A stretch of DNA of 64,000 nt from Candidatus Pedobacter colombiensis (GTDB lineage: Bacteria; Bacteroidota; Bacteroidia; Sphingobacteriales; Sphingobacteriaceae). The position numbers and the translations under genes are program-made. The notes under the pieces are model-generated. The model was not told where the DNA came from, searched no databases, and saw only the letters and a list, made by a program, of their open reading frames with translations. This document shows positions 54,556 to 62,349 of this stretch, piece by piece (position 1 is the first letter of the stretch; each line of letters opens with the position of its first letter). The stretch spans positions 5,208,001 through 5,272,000 of the forward strand of contig CP119313.1 of NCBI GenBank assembly GCA_029202485.1, written 5' to 3'.

Positions 54556-54843
54556 ATGATTAACAATGATGAATACTTCCAAAGTAGGCCAAAGGGCACC
54601 GAAAAAGAGCTAAAAGCATTGGCTCTTGATACAATAGAACTTTTTTTCGAAGCGTATGATCTTGATGAAAGTCAGGACTTATTATGGCAAATTCTGAAAC
54701 AGAGTTTCGTTAACCCCTTTTCTACCTTAGATGTTAAGGAGCGAGCCAATTTGATCAGTTTCTACGAAAACCTTCATAGAGTGATTCTGGCTGCTAGTAT
54801 TTTGCATAATGGCAGGATAAGTCAGGATGTTTGGAATTCGTAG
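54556..54843 (+). CDS. Small conserved hypothetical protein
   Basis: The 95-residue product is acidic, all-helical, with no signal peptide or membrane helix ('EKELKALALDTIELFFEAYDLDESQDLLWQILKQSFVNP' and 'KERANLISFYENLHRVILAASIL'). The frame has good codon pattern and an ATG 8 nt after a GAGGAT-like stretch. I do not recognise the family. It stands alone between two long intergenic stretches. Confidence 0.6.
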   Translation: MINNDEYFQSRPKGTEKELKALALDTIELFFEAYDLDESQDLLWQILKQSFVNPFSTLDVKERANLISFYENLHRVILAASILHNGRISQDVWNS

Positions 54844-54898
54844 CACAAAGTGTGGGGTTATTAATGGTGAGTTTTTGTTAGACAGTGTGATATCGCGT

Positions 54899-54953
54899 CT
54901 GCTATTGGTCTGCTATTCGACTGGTATTGGACTGGTATCATACTGCTTTTACC
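54899..54953. repeat. 11-bp tandem repeat, five units
   Basis: Consecutive units are CTGCTATTGGT, CTGCTATTCGA, CTGGTATTGGA, CTGGTATCATA and CTGCTTTTACC. They share CTGsTAT with a fixed 11-nt period, roughly one turn of B-DNA; the last unit is the most decayed. Confidence 0.8.
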
Positions 54954-55390
54954 TGTTTGAGTTCAATCCTATAAGAGGTGTATTTTAGCTTTTGTAATTA
55001 ATGACTAACCAGTAAGACTGAGATCCAGGAAGGGTAGGTAAGAGGATATAAAAGGAAACAGGGACGATCTTTCGAAACGTCCCTGCTATAAAGATGGTTG
55101 ATCCACCACAGACCAACCTAAACCAAACAAACTGCAACTATAACGGCGAATGTTGTAGAAAAGTTTTTGGGTGAAAAAATAAAAACATTTCGATGACAAA
55201 AGGAAGAAATATATGAAAACTCTGTATTCAATTATTTATGTGCAACCTTATTTACTTACTTTTTTAATATTGTGTTTAATAAACCAGAGGAAAGCTTTCC
55301 CGAAAAAAACTCCATTTTAACCCTCGTTGTATAATTATAGCGCTAAAAAATTATATAAAGATAAACTCTGTGTTGTTTTAATAAAAATAT

Positions 55391-55398
55391 TATCTTTG
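55391..55398 (+). promoter_or_regulatory. -7 promoter box of the proteasome-like gene
   Basis: TATCTTTG matches TAnnTTTG exactly, 28 nt before the ATG at 55427. A GTTG at 55372-55375 lies 15 nt upstream as a poor -33 candidate. Confidence 0.6.
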
Positions 55399-55426
55399 AG
55401 TTTTCGCCATTTATAGATGTAAGATT

Positions 55427-56716
55427 ATGACAGCCGTAGTTGGAATACTAAATAAACAAGCTGTAGCACTAGCAGCGGATAGTGCAGTAACTATTAGCGG
55501 GGTAAAAGGCAGAAAAATATTTAATAAAGCTAATAAGGTATTCACATTATCGAAATATCATCCAATTGGCGTTATGATATACAATTCGGCTTCTTTTATG
55601 TCAACTCCTTGGGAAACGATTATAAAGATGTATAGAAAACAACTTGGAGATAAATCTTGCGCCACTGTTAAAGCTTATCAGGAGGATTTTCTTAACTATT
55701 TAAGGTCAAAAGATTTTTTTACTACACCTGTAACACAACAGGTCTTTTTGAAAGATTTTGCGGAAATCATTGTAGGGGATGCGATCAGTGCTGTTGCTAG
55801 TAAAAATCAGATTTTACTTGAACAACCTACAGATGAAAATAAAGTTAGATTTTTAGCATTAGTAGAAGAAAATTTAATAGAACTTTCTGATTATTTTAAT
55901 GCAGTAGATATTTGTCCGGAATTTATTGACTATGATTTTGATGCCTTTAAAGCGCATTCGAAGAATACTCTTGATGGACTCGTTGATAGTACGTTAAAGC
56001 AAAATGGTTTCGTGATTACTGATACTATTATTGAGGTGATAAATGCTGCAGTTTATGCAGTTCTGAAAGCTAAAGAAACAACAACAAGTTATACTGGTTT
56101 AATTTTTTCCGGTTTTGGAGAAGATGAGATCTATCCACAATTGATACCAATTAATATCTCTTTTGTAGTAGATAATAAAATTAGATATTATGTTGATGAA
56201 GATAGTGTCGCATGTATCACAACTAAAAATGATGGAGCAATTCGCCCATTTGCACAACAAGATGTTATTGATACTATTTTGAGTGGTATAGATCCTGAGC
56301 TGGATAGTACCTACCTGCAAAATTTTTCATCTATTTTTAAAAAATATAACGAAGTGATATTGCAAACGATAGGGGATAGTAATCCCCAGTTGAAGGCTCA
56401 GGTTGAAGCGTTGAATACAGATGTTTTACAGTCAGAATTTGCACAAATGAATAGTCTAATTAAGACAGAAAAATATATTGTACCCTTGATGAATGCAGTC
56501 TGTAGTCTTTCAAAAGAAGATTTGGCAGAAATGGCTGAGAGCTTGATATATTTGACATATTTAAAAAGAAGAATTACCTTTGCAGAAGAAAGTGTTGGTG
56601 GCCCTGTAGATGTTGCCATTATTTCAAAGGGTGATGGATTTGTCTGGATCAAAAGAAAACATTATTTTAATCCAGAATTGAACAAGCATTTTTTTGAAAA
56701 CTACTTTAATAAATAA
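55427..56716 (+). CDS. Proteasome beta/HslV-like Ntn-hydrolase candidate
   Basis: The 429-residue protein begins Met-Thr-Ala-Val-Val-Gly-Ile-Leu-Asn-Lys, then 'QAVALAADSAVTI'. If Met is removed, Thr becomes residue 1 and Asp falls at residue 17, the same spacing as the catalytic Thr1 and Asp17 of proteasome beta and HslV. Lys candidates for Lys33 are at mature 29, 33 and 36; Lys36 in 'NKVFTLS' has the best context. 'HPIGVMIYNSASFMSTPWETIIKMYR' fits the following strand and helix. The remaining 300 residues, largely helical, have no counterpart I know. No signal peptide or membrane helix. Followed 3 nt later by a 72-residue helical protein. It may be a self-compartmentalised protease or a related hydrolase. 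Confidence 0.7.
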   Translation: MTAVVGILNKQAVALAADSAVTISGVKGRKIFNKANKVFTLSKYHPIGVMIYNSASFMSTPWETIIKMYRKQLGDKSCATVKAYQEDFLNYLRSKDFFTTPVTQQVFLKDFAEIIVGDAISAVASKNQILLEQPTDENKVRFLALVEENLIELSDYFNAVDICPEFIDYDFDAFKAHSKNTLDGLVDSTLKQNGFVITDTIIEVINAAVYAVLKAKETTTSYTGLIFSGFGEDEIYPQLIPINISFVVDNKIRYYVDEDSVACITTKNDGAIRPFAQQDVIDTILSGIDPELDSTYLQNFSSIFKKYNEVILQTIGDSNPQLKAQVEALNTDVLQSEFAQMNSLIKTEKYIVPLMNAVCSLSKEDLAEMAESLIYLTYLKRRITFAEESVGGPVDVAIISKGDGFVWIKRKHYFNPELNKHFFENYFNK

Positions 56717-56719
56717 AAT

Positions 56720-56938
56720 ATGAGCATTACATTTTTCAATCCAGATTTATCACAGGCAAGATTCAATGTAAAAGATGTACTCTCCAGTTTTAGAAAACAG
56801 CCATTGGAAAAGGATCAAATCCGTGGTGATATGACTTCAGAAGAAATCTCGGAAGTAGTATCAGATAGGATAATAACAGTGATAAAGGAACAATTTGAGG
56901 TTGCCAAAAAGAATTTTGAAGCAAAAGAAGAAATGTAG
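56720..56938 (+). CDS. Small helical partner protein of the proteasome-like gene
   Basis: The 72-residue protein starts 3 nt after the upstream stop, so the two form an operon. After an N-terminal stretch 'SITFFNPDLSQARFNVKDVLSSFRKQ' the rest is charged and helical ('EEISEVVSDRIITVIKEQFEVAKKNFEAKEEM'), compatible with a coiled coil. No family recognised. It might be an assembly factor, adaptor or inhibitor of the neighbour (inference). A strong terminator follows. Confidence 0.75.
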   Translation: MSITFFNPDLSQARFNVKDVLSSFRKQPLEKDQIRGDMTSEEISEVVSDRIITVIKEQFEVAKKNFEAKEEM

Positions 56939-56962
56939 AATTTTCTCTTCTCAAAAACGATT

Positions 56963-56994
56963 AATGGCCAGATGATCCCATCTGGCCATTTTAG
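56963..56994 (+). terminator. Rho-independent terminator, 12-bp perfect stem
   Basis: AATGGCCAGATG (56963-56974) pairs fully with CATCTGGCCATT (56979-56990) around ATCC, followed by T residues. It closes the proteasome-like operon 24 nt after its last stop. Confidence 0.85.
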
Positions 56995-57021
56995 TTATCA
57001 AAATAAATATCTCTTCAACTG

Positions 57022-57052
57022 TTTGGCAATTAAATATTTCTATCTATCTTTG
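57022..57052 (+). promoter_or_regulatory. Promoter of the rplM-rpsI operon, -33 and -7 boxes
   Basis: TTTG (57022-57025) and TATCTTTG (57045-57052) are separated by 19 nt, the ideal Bacteroidota arrangement. Transcription should start near 57058, leaving a leader of about 50 nt before the GTG start of rplM. Confidence 0.85.
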
Positions 57053-57107
57053 CAGTCCCTAAAATTAGAGGGAATAAATAATTGTTAAACAAATTAAATA
57101 CAAGCAA

Positions 57108-57551
57108 GTGAATACGTTAAGTTACAAAACTGTCTCTGCCAATGCAAAAACTGTTAACAAACAGTGGGTTGTTGTGGATGCTGAAGGCGAGATTTTGGGG
57201 CGCTTGTCATCGAAGATTGCTATGATCATCCGTGGTAAAAACAAGCCTGAGTATACCCCACACGTAGACTGCGGTGATAACGTTATCGTTATCAATGCAG
57301 ACAAGATCAAGTTGACCGGAAATAAACTGAATGATAAAGTTTATATCTCTTACACTGGTTATCCAGGTGGTCAGCGTTTCATTTCTCCGAAAGAGTTAAT
57401 GGCGAAACATCCTAAGCGTGTTATCGAGAAAGCCGTTCGTGGTATGTTACCTAAAACAAAACTTGGTGCTAAACTTTACACCAATCTTTTTGTTTATGCA
57501 GGTGCAGAACATCCTCATGCAGCGCAATCACCAAAAACCATTAAACTTTAA
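57108..57551 (+). CDS. rplM: 50S ribosomal protein L13
   Basis: The 147-residue protein is a large-subunit ribosomal protein: 'QWVVVDAEGEILGRLSSKIAMIIRGKNKPEYTPHVDCGDNVIVINADKIKLTGNKL', 'VYISYTGYPGGQRFISPKELMAKHPKRVIEKAVRGMLPKTKLG'. A GTG start (57108) gives the expected N-terminus. It is the first gene of the rplM-rpsI pair, 11 nt before rpsI, under the strong promoter at 57022-57052. Confidence 0.97.
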   Translation: MNTLSYKTVSANAKTVNKQWVVVDAEGEILGRLSSKIAMIIRGKNKPEYTPHVDCGDNVIVINADKIKLTGNKLNDKVYISYTGYPGGQRFISPKELMAKHPKRVIEKAVRGMLPKTKLGAKLYTNLFVYAGAEHPHAAQSPKTIKL

Positions 57552-57562
57552 TTAAAGAAGAA

Positions 57563-57949
57563 ATGTCAGTTACTAACACTTCAGGAAGAAGAAAAACTGC
57601 AGTTGCTCGTATCTATTTAAAAGAAGGCAACGGCACAATTACCGTAAACGGTAAAGATCATAAAGAATATTTCCCAACATTGCCTTTACAATACATCGTT
57701 AACCAATCGTTCACAGTTTCTGAACTAGTTGGTCAGTATGATGTAACTGTAAATGTTGCCGGTGGTGGCGTAAAAGGTCAGGCAGAAGCTGTTCGTTTAG
57801 CTATTGCTAAAGCTATTGTTGAATTAGATGCTGAGAAAAAACCAGCATTACGCGCTAAAGGGTTAATGACCCGTGATATGCGTATGGTTGAACGTAAGAA
57901 ACCAGGACGCAAGAAAGCACGTAAGAAATTCCAATTCAGTAAACGTTAA
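57563..57949 (+). CDS. rpsI: 30S ribosomal protein S9
   Basis: The 128-residue protein ends with the conserved tail 'KPGRKKARKKFQFSKR', whose last Arg contacts the P-site tRNA. Earlier motifs are 'SGRRKTAVARIYLKEGNGTITVNGKDHKEYFP' and 'VNVAGGGVKGQAEAVRLAIAKAI'. It follows rplM by 11 nt, as in most bacteria, and precedes rpsB by 18 nt. Confidence 0.98.
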   Translation: MSVTNTSGRRKTAVARIYLKEGNGTITVNGKDHKEYFPTLPLQYIVNQSFTVSELVGQYDVTVNVAGGGVKGQAEAVRLAIAKAIVELDAEKKPALRAKGLMTRDMRMVERKKPGRKKARKKFQFSKR

Positions 57950-57967
57950 TCTTAAGGAGACAAAACA

Positions 57968-58792
57968 ATGGCAAGAACTACATATCAAGACTTACTGGAT
58001 GCAGGTGTACACTTTGGTCACCTTACCCGTAAATGGAACCCAAAAATGGCCCCATACATTTTCATGGAGCGCAATGGTATCCACATTATAGATTTAAATA
58101 AAACTTTAACTAAAACTGAAGAAGCTGCTTCAGCAATCAAACAGATCGTTAAATCTGGTCGTAAGATTCTTTTCGTAGCTACTAAGAAACAAGCTAAAGA
58201 AATCGTTGCTGATCAAGCAAAAAAAGTAAACATGCCTTACGTAACTGAGCGTTGGTTAGGTGGTATGTTAACTAACTTTGCTACTGTTCGCAAGTCAATC
58301 AAAAAGATGGTTACCATCGATAAAATGACTAAAGACGGTACTTATTCGATTCTTTCTAAGAAAGAGCGTTTAATGATCCAACGTGAGCGTATCAAATTAG
58401 AAAGCTTATTAGGTGGTATCGCGGATTTAAACCGTTTACCAGCTGCTATCTTCTTAATTGACGTTAAAAAAGAGCACATCGCTGTTAGCGAAGCGTTGAA
58501 ATTAAACATTCCAACTTTTGCAATGGTTGATACCAACTCTGATCCTTCAAACATCGATTTCCCAATTCCTGCGAATGATGATGCTACTAAATCTATCTCT
58601 TTAATTACTGATGTAATCATCAAAGCAATTGAAGAAGGTTTAGATGAGCGTAAACGTGAAAAAGACGAGGAAACTGAGAAAGAAGCTGTAGCTGCTAAAG
58701 CTGCTGCTGATGCTCCGGAAGCTGCTGCACCTGGTGCCAGAAGAAAGAAAGTTGAAGCTGATTCTGAAGAAGGTACAAGCGAAGAAGCTTAA
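57968..58792 (+). CDS. rpsB: 30S ribosomal protein S2
   Basis: The 274-residue protein is S2: 'TYQDLLDAGVHFGHLTRKWNPKMAPYIFMERNGIHIIDLNKTL', 'RWLGGMLTNFATVRKSIKKM', 'NIPTFAMVDTNSDPSNIDFPIPANDDATKSISLITDVI'. A C-terminal extension of about 45 residues is acidic and Ala-rich ('EAVAAKAAADAPEAAAPG...EEGTSEEA'). A good Shine-Dalgarno AAGGAG lies 8 nt before ATG, unusual here. A hairpin separates it from tsf. Confidence 0.97.
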   Translation: MARTTYQDLLDAGVHFGHLTRKWNPKMAPYIFMERNGIHIIDLNKTLTKTEEAASAIKQIVKSGRKILFVATKKQAKEIVADQAKKVNMPYVTERWLGGMLTNFATVRKSIKKMVTIDKMTKDGTYSILSKKERLMIQRERIKLESLLGGIADLNRLPAAIFLIDVKKEHIAVSEALKLNIPTFAMVDTNSDPSNIDFPIPANDDATKSISLITDVIIKAIEEGLDERKREKDEETEKEAVAAKAAADAPEAAAPGARRKKVEADSEEGTSEEA

Positions 58793-58803
58793 ATAATATA
58801 ATT

Positions 58804-58865
58804 GGGTTGTGTATGGTGCGTTGCAGTTTATACTACAACAAGTCGTGCACAACCCATAATTTTTT
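58804..58865 (+). terminator. Hairpin between rpsB and tsf, possible attenuator
   Basis: GGGTTGTG (58804-58811) pairs with CACAACCC (58848-58855), with extra outer A-T pairs, followed by six T residues (58860-58865). It lies in the 98-nt gap between the two genes and could reduce tsf transcription relative to rpsB. Confidence 0.6.
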
Positions 58866-58890
58866 GATAAAAACTTAAAAAGGAAATAAA

Positions 58891-59730
58891 ATGTCTACAG
58901 TACAAATTTCTGCAGCTGATGTAAACAAATTGCGCCAACAAACTGGTGCTGGTATGATGGACTGCAAAAAAGCGTTAATCGAAGCTAATGGTGATTTCGA
59001 AGCTGCGGTTGATTATTTACGTAAAAAAGGTGCTAAAGTAGCGGCTTCTCGTCAGGATCGTGATTCTAACGAGGGTGTTGTTATTGCTAAGGCTACTGCT
59101 GATGGCAAACGTGGTGTAGTGGTTGAATTAAACTGCGAGACTGACTTTGTGGCTAAAAATGCTGATTTCGTTGCTTTGGCTAACAAATTTACTGATTTAG
59201 CTATCGATAGCAATCCTGCTTCATTAGAAGAACTTTTAGCTCTTGAAATTGACGGACAAAAAGTTTCTGATATCATCGTTGAGAACACTGGTAAAATCGG
59301 TGAGAAAATCGGTATCTCTAAATTCGAAACTGTTACAGGTGAAAAAGTTGTTCCTTATATCCACGGTAACTACCGTTTAGGTGTTTTGGTTGCTTTAAAC
59401 CAAGCTGGTGAAGGTGTTGAAGAAGCTGGTAAAGACGTTGCTATGCAAATCGCTGCAATGAGCCCGGTTGCTTTAGATAAAGGTGATGTTGACGCTACAA
59501 CTATTGAGCGTGAAACTGAAATCGCTAAAGAACAAATCCGCGCTGAAGGTAAACCAGAAGAAATGGTTGAGAAAATTGCTGCTGGTAAATTGAATAAATT
59601 CTACAAAGACAGTACTTTATTAAACCAGGAGTTTGTTAAAGATTCGTCTAAAGATGTACGTAAATTCTTAAATGATGTTTCTAACGGTTTAACTGTTGTT
59701 GCATTCAAACGCGTACAATTAGGAGCTTAA
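58891..59730 (+). CDS. tsf: Translation elongation factor Ts
   Basis: The 279-residue protein recycles EF-Tu by releasing GDP. It has the UBA-like N-terminus 'VNKLRQQTGAGMMDCKKALIEANGDFEAAVDYLRKKG', the EF-Tu-contact motif T-D-F-V-A-K-N within 'NCETDFVAKNADFVALA', a 'GVLVALNQAG' segment and the C-terminal 'NQEFVKDSSKDVRKFL' region. Full length for the family. A strong terminator follows 23 nt after the stop, and a group II intron sits directly behind that terminator. Confidence 0.98.
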   Translation: MSTVQISAADVNKLRQQTGAGMMDCKKALIEANGDFEAAVDYLRKKGAKVAASRQDRDSNEGVVIAKATADGKRGVVVELNCETDFVAKNADFVALANKFTDLAIDSNPASLEELLALEIDGQKVSDIIVENTGKIGEKIGISKFETVTGEKVVPYIHGNYRLGVLVALNQAGEGVEEAGKDVAMQIAAMSPVALDKGDVDATTIERETEIAKEQIRAEGKPEEMVEKIAAGKLNKFYKDSTLLNQEFVKDSSKDVRKFLNDVSNGLTVVAFKRVQLGA

Positions 59731-59752
59731 TACTTAATTAATTTTTTTTAGA

Positions 59753-59784
59753 AGAGCCTTCTGTTTTCAGGAGGCTCTTTTTTT
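59753..59784 (+). terminator. tsf terminator, target site of the intron
   Basis: AGAGCCTTCTG (59753-59763) pairs with CAGGAGGCTCT (59768-59778), 11 bp with one G-T pair and a TTTT loop, then seven T residues. The intron begins at the next base. Confidence 0.9.
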
Positions 59785-61717
59785 GTGCGCCGGGCATGGC
59801 GATCAACTCTAGGGTGTAAGTCCCGAGCCCACTTTGCAGTAGGAAGGGTTAGCCAATAGCAAGGGTGTCGCGGGTGACTGCGAATCTGAAGGAAGCTGGT
59901 GGCAAATATGGGGGCCTACGTACAGAAACTGTATATAAGGCGGGTTGATGTGGGTGATGTTGCAAAACAAACAGAAGCCCTATGCTGCACAGAACATCAA
60001 CACGTAAATACAGAGGTCACATCCATAGAAAGTTGACCGCCTTACCCCGGGAGATCTGTCTATAGACTGTCAAAGGTATGCGCGAGTACCGGCGAAGAAA
60101 CAATAATCAGAATAACAATGGTTACTTGGGATAGGCAGAAGTCAGCAGAAGTCGTAGTACTGTTTTTTTTTTAAACAGGAAGGACTGAATGTTAGAATGG
60201 CAAAGGAATCAAAACGTTTATGGCGAAACGTTCACAACTGAAACACGTAAGAGAACTGCCTGCGGGAGTATAGGCCGGAAGCTGAAAGTAAAACGCAGGA
60301 GGAGTTGAGTCTAGCTATGCAACTAATGAGCACAATGCCTGGAATTAGTTTTTTTTTAGTAGTATGCTTGAAGAAATATTAGACATCCGAAATGTACAAA
60401 AAGCCTTTCGGCAGGTTACTACCAATAAGGGTGCTGGGGGTATTGATGGTATGCAGACCGATGAACTTCGTGACTACCTCAATATCCACTGGCAAGCATT
60501 AAAGAGTGATATTTTAGCGGGTAATTATCGACCACAATCTGTACTTAAGGTAGAAATACCCAAAACGGGCGGTGGAACGAGAATTTTGGGCATCCCAACG
60601 GTAATCGACAGGCTGTTGCAACAGGCGATCTCTCAATGGTTGAGTCCTAAGTACGAGGGCGATTTTTCAGCAAACAGTTATGGGTTTCGCCCGGGTCGCA
60701 GTGCACATCAGGCGGTATTTCAGGGGCAGGTAAACCTCAATGCGGGTTATACCTGGGTTGTAGAAGTGGACTTGGAAAAGTTCTTTGATACGGTCAACCA
60801 CGACAAGCTTATGAGCCTGTTATGGGTTAAGATCAAGGATAGGGGGACCTTAAAGCTTATTCGTGCTTACCTAAGTGGCGGTATGATGGATAATGGACTG
60901 GTTAGCCCCAGAAGAGAGGGTACGCCGCAAGGTAGTCCTTTGAGCCCTTTATTATCAAACATTATTCTGAATGAGCTAGATCAAATTCTGGAAGACCGGG
61001 GCCACCGTTTTGTACGTTACGCAGATGACTGTAGTATTTATGTGCGGAGCAGAAAATCGGCCTTCCGTGTTATGGCGGTTATGACAGGCTATTTGGAAGA
61101 TAAGTTGAAACTCAAGGTCAACCGGGAGAAGAGCAAAGTAAGCCGACCATCTGGTAGCACGCTTTTAGGCTTTTCCTTTTATGGCTCCAAACAAGGATGG
61201 CAGATCCGGGTTGCGTCCAAATCTCTGAAAACGATAAAACAGAAGATAAGGGAACAAACCCAACGGAACCATTCGATTGCTACTAGTGAACGAATTTATA
61301 GACTAGAAAAGGTCATACGGGGCTGGGTAAATTACTTTTCTATAGCCAAAGCCAAAAATCAGTTACTTAGATTAGACGAAATGGTCCGTGTAAGGTTAAG
61401 AATGATCATTTGGAAACAGTGGAAGAAAGTATATATCCGTATTGGGAACCTAATTAAGTTGGGTATTTCAAGGGACAAAGCTTATGAATGGGCAAACAGT
61501 CGAAAATCTTATTGCAGAATTGCTCACAGCCCAATACTATGTCGGGTGCTAGACAATGCATACTTTACAAAGCTAAAGTATACGGGCTTTACCAACTACT
61601 ATTACTGGAAAACTGAATACCAGAAGAAATTATTCTAACAAACCGCCGTATGCCGAACGGCACGTACGGTGGTGTAGGAGGACAGATAGCTAAATAATAG
61701 CTATCTTCCTACCTAAT
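59785..61717 (+). mobile_element. Group II intron, class C character, with reverse transcriptase
   Basis: The 5' end GTGCGCCGGGCATGG directly follows the T-run of the tsf terminator. About 580 nt of structured RNA sequence precede the reverse transcriptase gene. Domain V is at about 61641-61673: outer stem ACCGCCGTA/TACGGTGGT, inner TGCC-GAAC-GGCA and a two-base CG bulge; the triad position reads CGC rather than AGC. Domain VI follows (stem GTAGGA/TCCTAC). Class C introns insert behind terminators and lack an endonuclease domain, matching both features here. The 3' boundary is accurate only to about 6 nt. Confidence 0.88.
60364..61638 (+). CDS. ltrA: Group II intron reverse transcriptase/maturase
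   Basis: The 424-residue protein copies the intron RNA into DNA and assists its splicing. Reverse-transcriptase blocks are seen in order: 'VLKVEIPKTGGGTRILGIPTVIDRLLQQAI', 'SYGFRPGRSAHQAVFQGQ', 'YTWVVEVDLEKFFDTVNHDKLM', 'GTPQGSPLSPLLSNIILNELD', and the catalytic 'FVRYADDCSIYVRS' (YADD). A maturase (X) domain follows ('LEKVIRGWVNYFSIAKAKNQL'). There is no HNH endonuclease domain, as in class C introns. Confidence 0.95.
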   Translation: MLEEILDIRNVQKAFRQVTTNKGAGGIDGMQTDELRDYLNIHWQALKSDILAGNYRPQSVLKVEIPKTGGGTRILGIPTVIDRLLQQAISQWLSPKYEGDFSANSYGFRPGRSAHQAVFQGQVNLNAGYTWVVEVDLEKFFDTVNHDKLMSLLWVKIKDRGTLKLIRAYLSGGMMDNGLVSPRREGTPQGSPLSPLLSNIILNELDQILEDRGHRFVRYADDCSIYVRSRKSAFRVMAVMTGYLEDKLKLKVNREKSKVSRPSGSTLLGFSFYGSKQGWQIRVASKSLKTIKQKIREQTQRNHSIATSERIYRLEKVIRGWVNYFSIAKAKNQLLRLDEMVRVRLRMIIWKQWKKVYIRIGNLIKLGISRDKAYEWANSRKSYCRIAHSPILCRVLDNAYFTKLKYTGFTNYYYWKTEYQKKLF

Positions 61718-61737
61718 TGCTGAGAGTGTGAAGGGGA

Positions 61738-62232
61738 TTATTTCCCTTTTCGTTTAAAGCCTATTTCTGGTCTTGGTTTATCCTCTTTTTCAATGAATTT
61801 ACTTAGATAAGTAAACAGTATTTCTATTTTCTGATCCTGTTTAAGGAGCTTCTTTTCTACCTGTTCCACCAGCAATGATACGTCTTTATGGAGCAGTACC
61901 ATTTCACGAATGCGGGTATAGATACGAATGATCTGAATGTTTACATGGATTGCCCGCTCACTGTTTAGCACGCTTGACAACATGGCAACGCCCTGTTCGG
62001 TAAAACAAAAAGGCATATAGCGTAATCCTTGTCGATCTTCTTTGGAGGTCACAAACTGTGACCTCCAATTCTCCAGCTCTTCTTTGTTCATCTCAAACAT
62101 AAAGTCTTGTGGAAAACGTGTAATATTACGTCTTACTGCCTGTTTTAATACCTTGGTTTCAACTCCATAGAGTTCAGCAAGATCCCTATCCAACATCACT
62201 TTCTGATCCCGGATCACATAGATCTTGTTCAT
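61738..62232 (-). CDS. ORF6N domain-containing protein (phage-type DNA-binding)
   Basis: The 164-residue protein starts 'MNKIYVIRDQKVMLDRDLAELYGVETKVLKQAVRRNITRFPQDFMFEMNKEELENWRSQFVTSK', the ORF6N domain found in phage antirepressor-like and chromosomal proteins, followed by a helical C-terminal part ('RAIHVNIQIIRIYTRIREMVLLHKDVSLLVEQVEKKL'). It probably binds DNA. It lies 20 bases behind the intron on the opposite strand and ends in a basic tail (GFKRKGK). Likely acquired with mobile DNA. Confidence 0.9.
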   Translation of the reverse strand: MNKIYVIRDQKVMLDRDLAELYGVETKVLKQAVRRNITRFPQDFMFEMNKEELENWRSQFVTSKEDRQGLRYMPFCFTEQGVAMLSSVLNSERAIHVNIQIIRIYTRIREMVLLHKDVSLLVEQVEKKLLKQDQKIEILFTYLSKFIEKEDKPRPEIGFKRKGK

Positions 62233-62321
62233 TACCGCTTCATCGGGTATGACTACAGCATTGGTTTGGTTATTTTTTAACGGCTATAGTGCGGGTTTTT
62301 CATCACCATAGGCTAAATCAG

Positions 62322-62329
62322 TATATTTG
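62322..62329 (+). promoter_or_regulatory. -7 box for nagA
   Basis: TATATTTG matches TAnnTTTG, 20 nt before the ATG at 62350. A TTTT at about 62297-62300 is a weak -33 candidate. Confidence 0.5.
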
Positions 62330-62349
62330 GCTTAACACAATACAATCGT

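Larger units (their letters stand above)
54844..55426. other. Intergenic region with tandem repeats and a hairpin
   Basis: About 580 bases without a gene. It contains five 11-bp units (54899-54953), a hairpin with arms CAGGGACG/CGTCCCTG (55059-55085) followed on the minus strand by a T-rich tract, and the promoter of the next gene (55391-55398). Confidence 0.6.

Noticed and set aside
54899..54953. CRISPR array
   Set aside because: The units are 11 bp with no spacers, so this is a tandem repeat. I saw no CRISPR-like direct repeats of 25-40 bp with unique spacers elsewhere either.
55059..55085. Riboswitch before the proteasome-like gene
   Set aside because: It is a simple 8-bp hairpin about 300 nt upstream of the likely transcription start; its T-rich side is on the minus strand, so it is more like a terminator in that direction.
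57056..57073. Ribosomal-protein leader structure before rplM
   Set aside because: Only a 5-bp stem (TCCCT/AGGGA) near the predicted 5' end; too little to call an autoregulatory leader from sequence alone.
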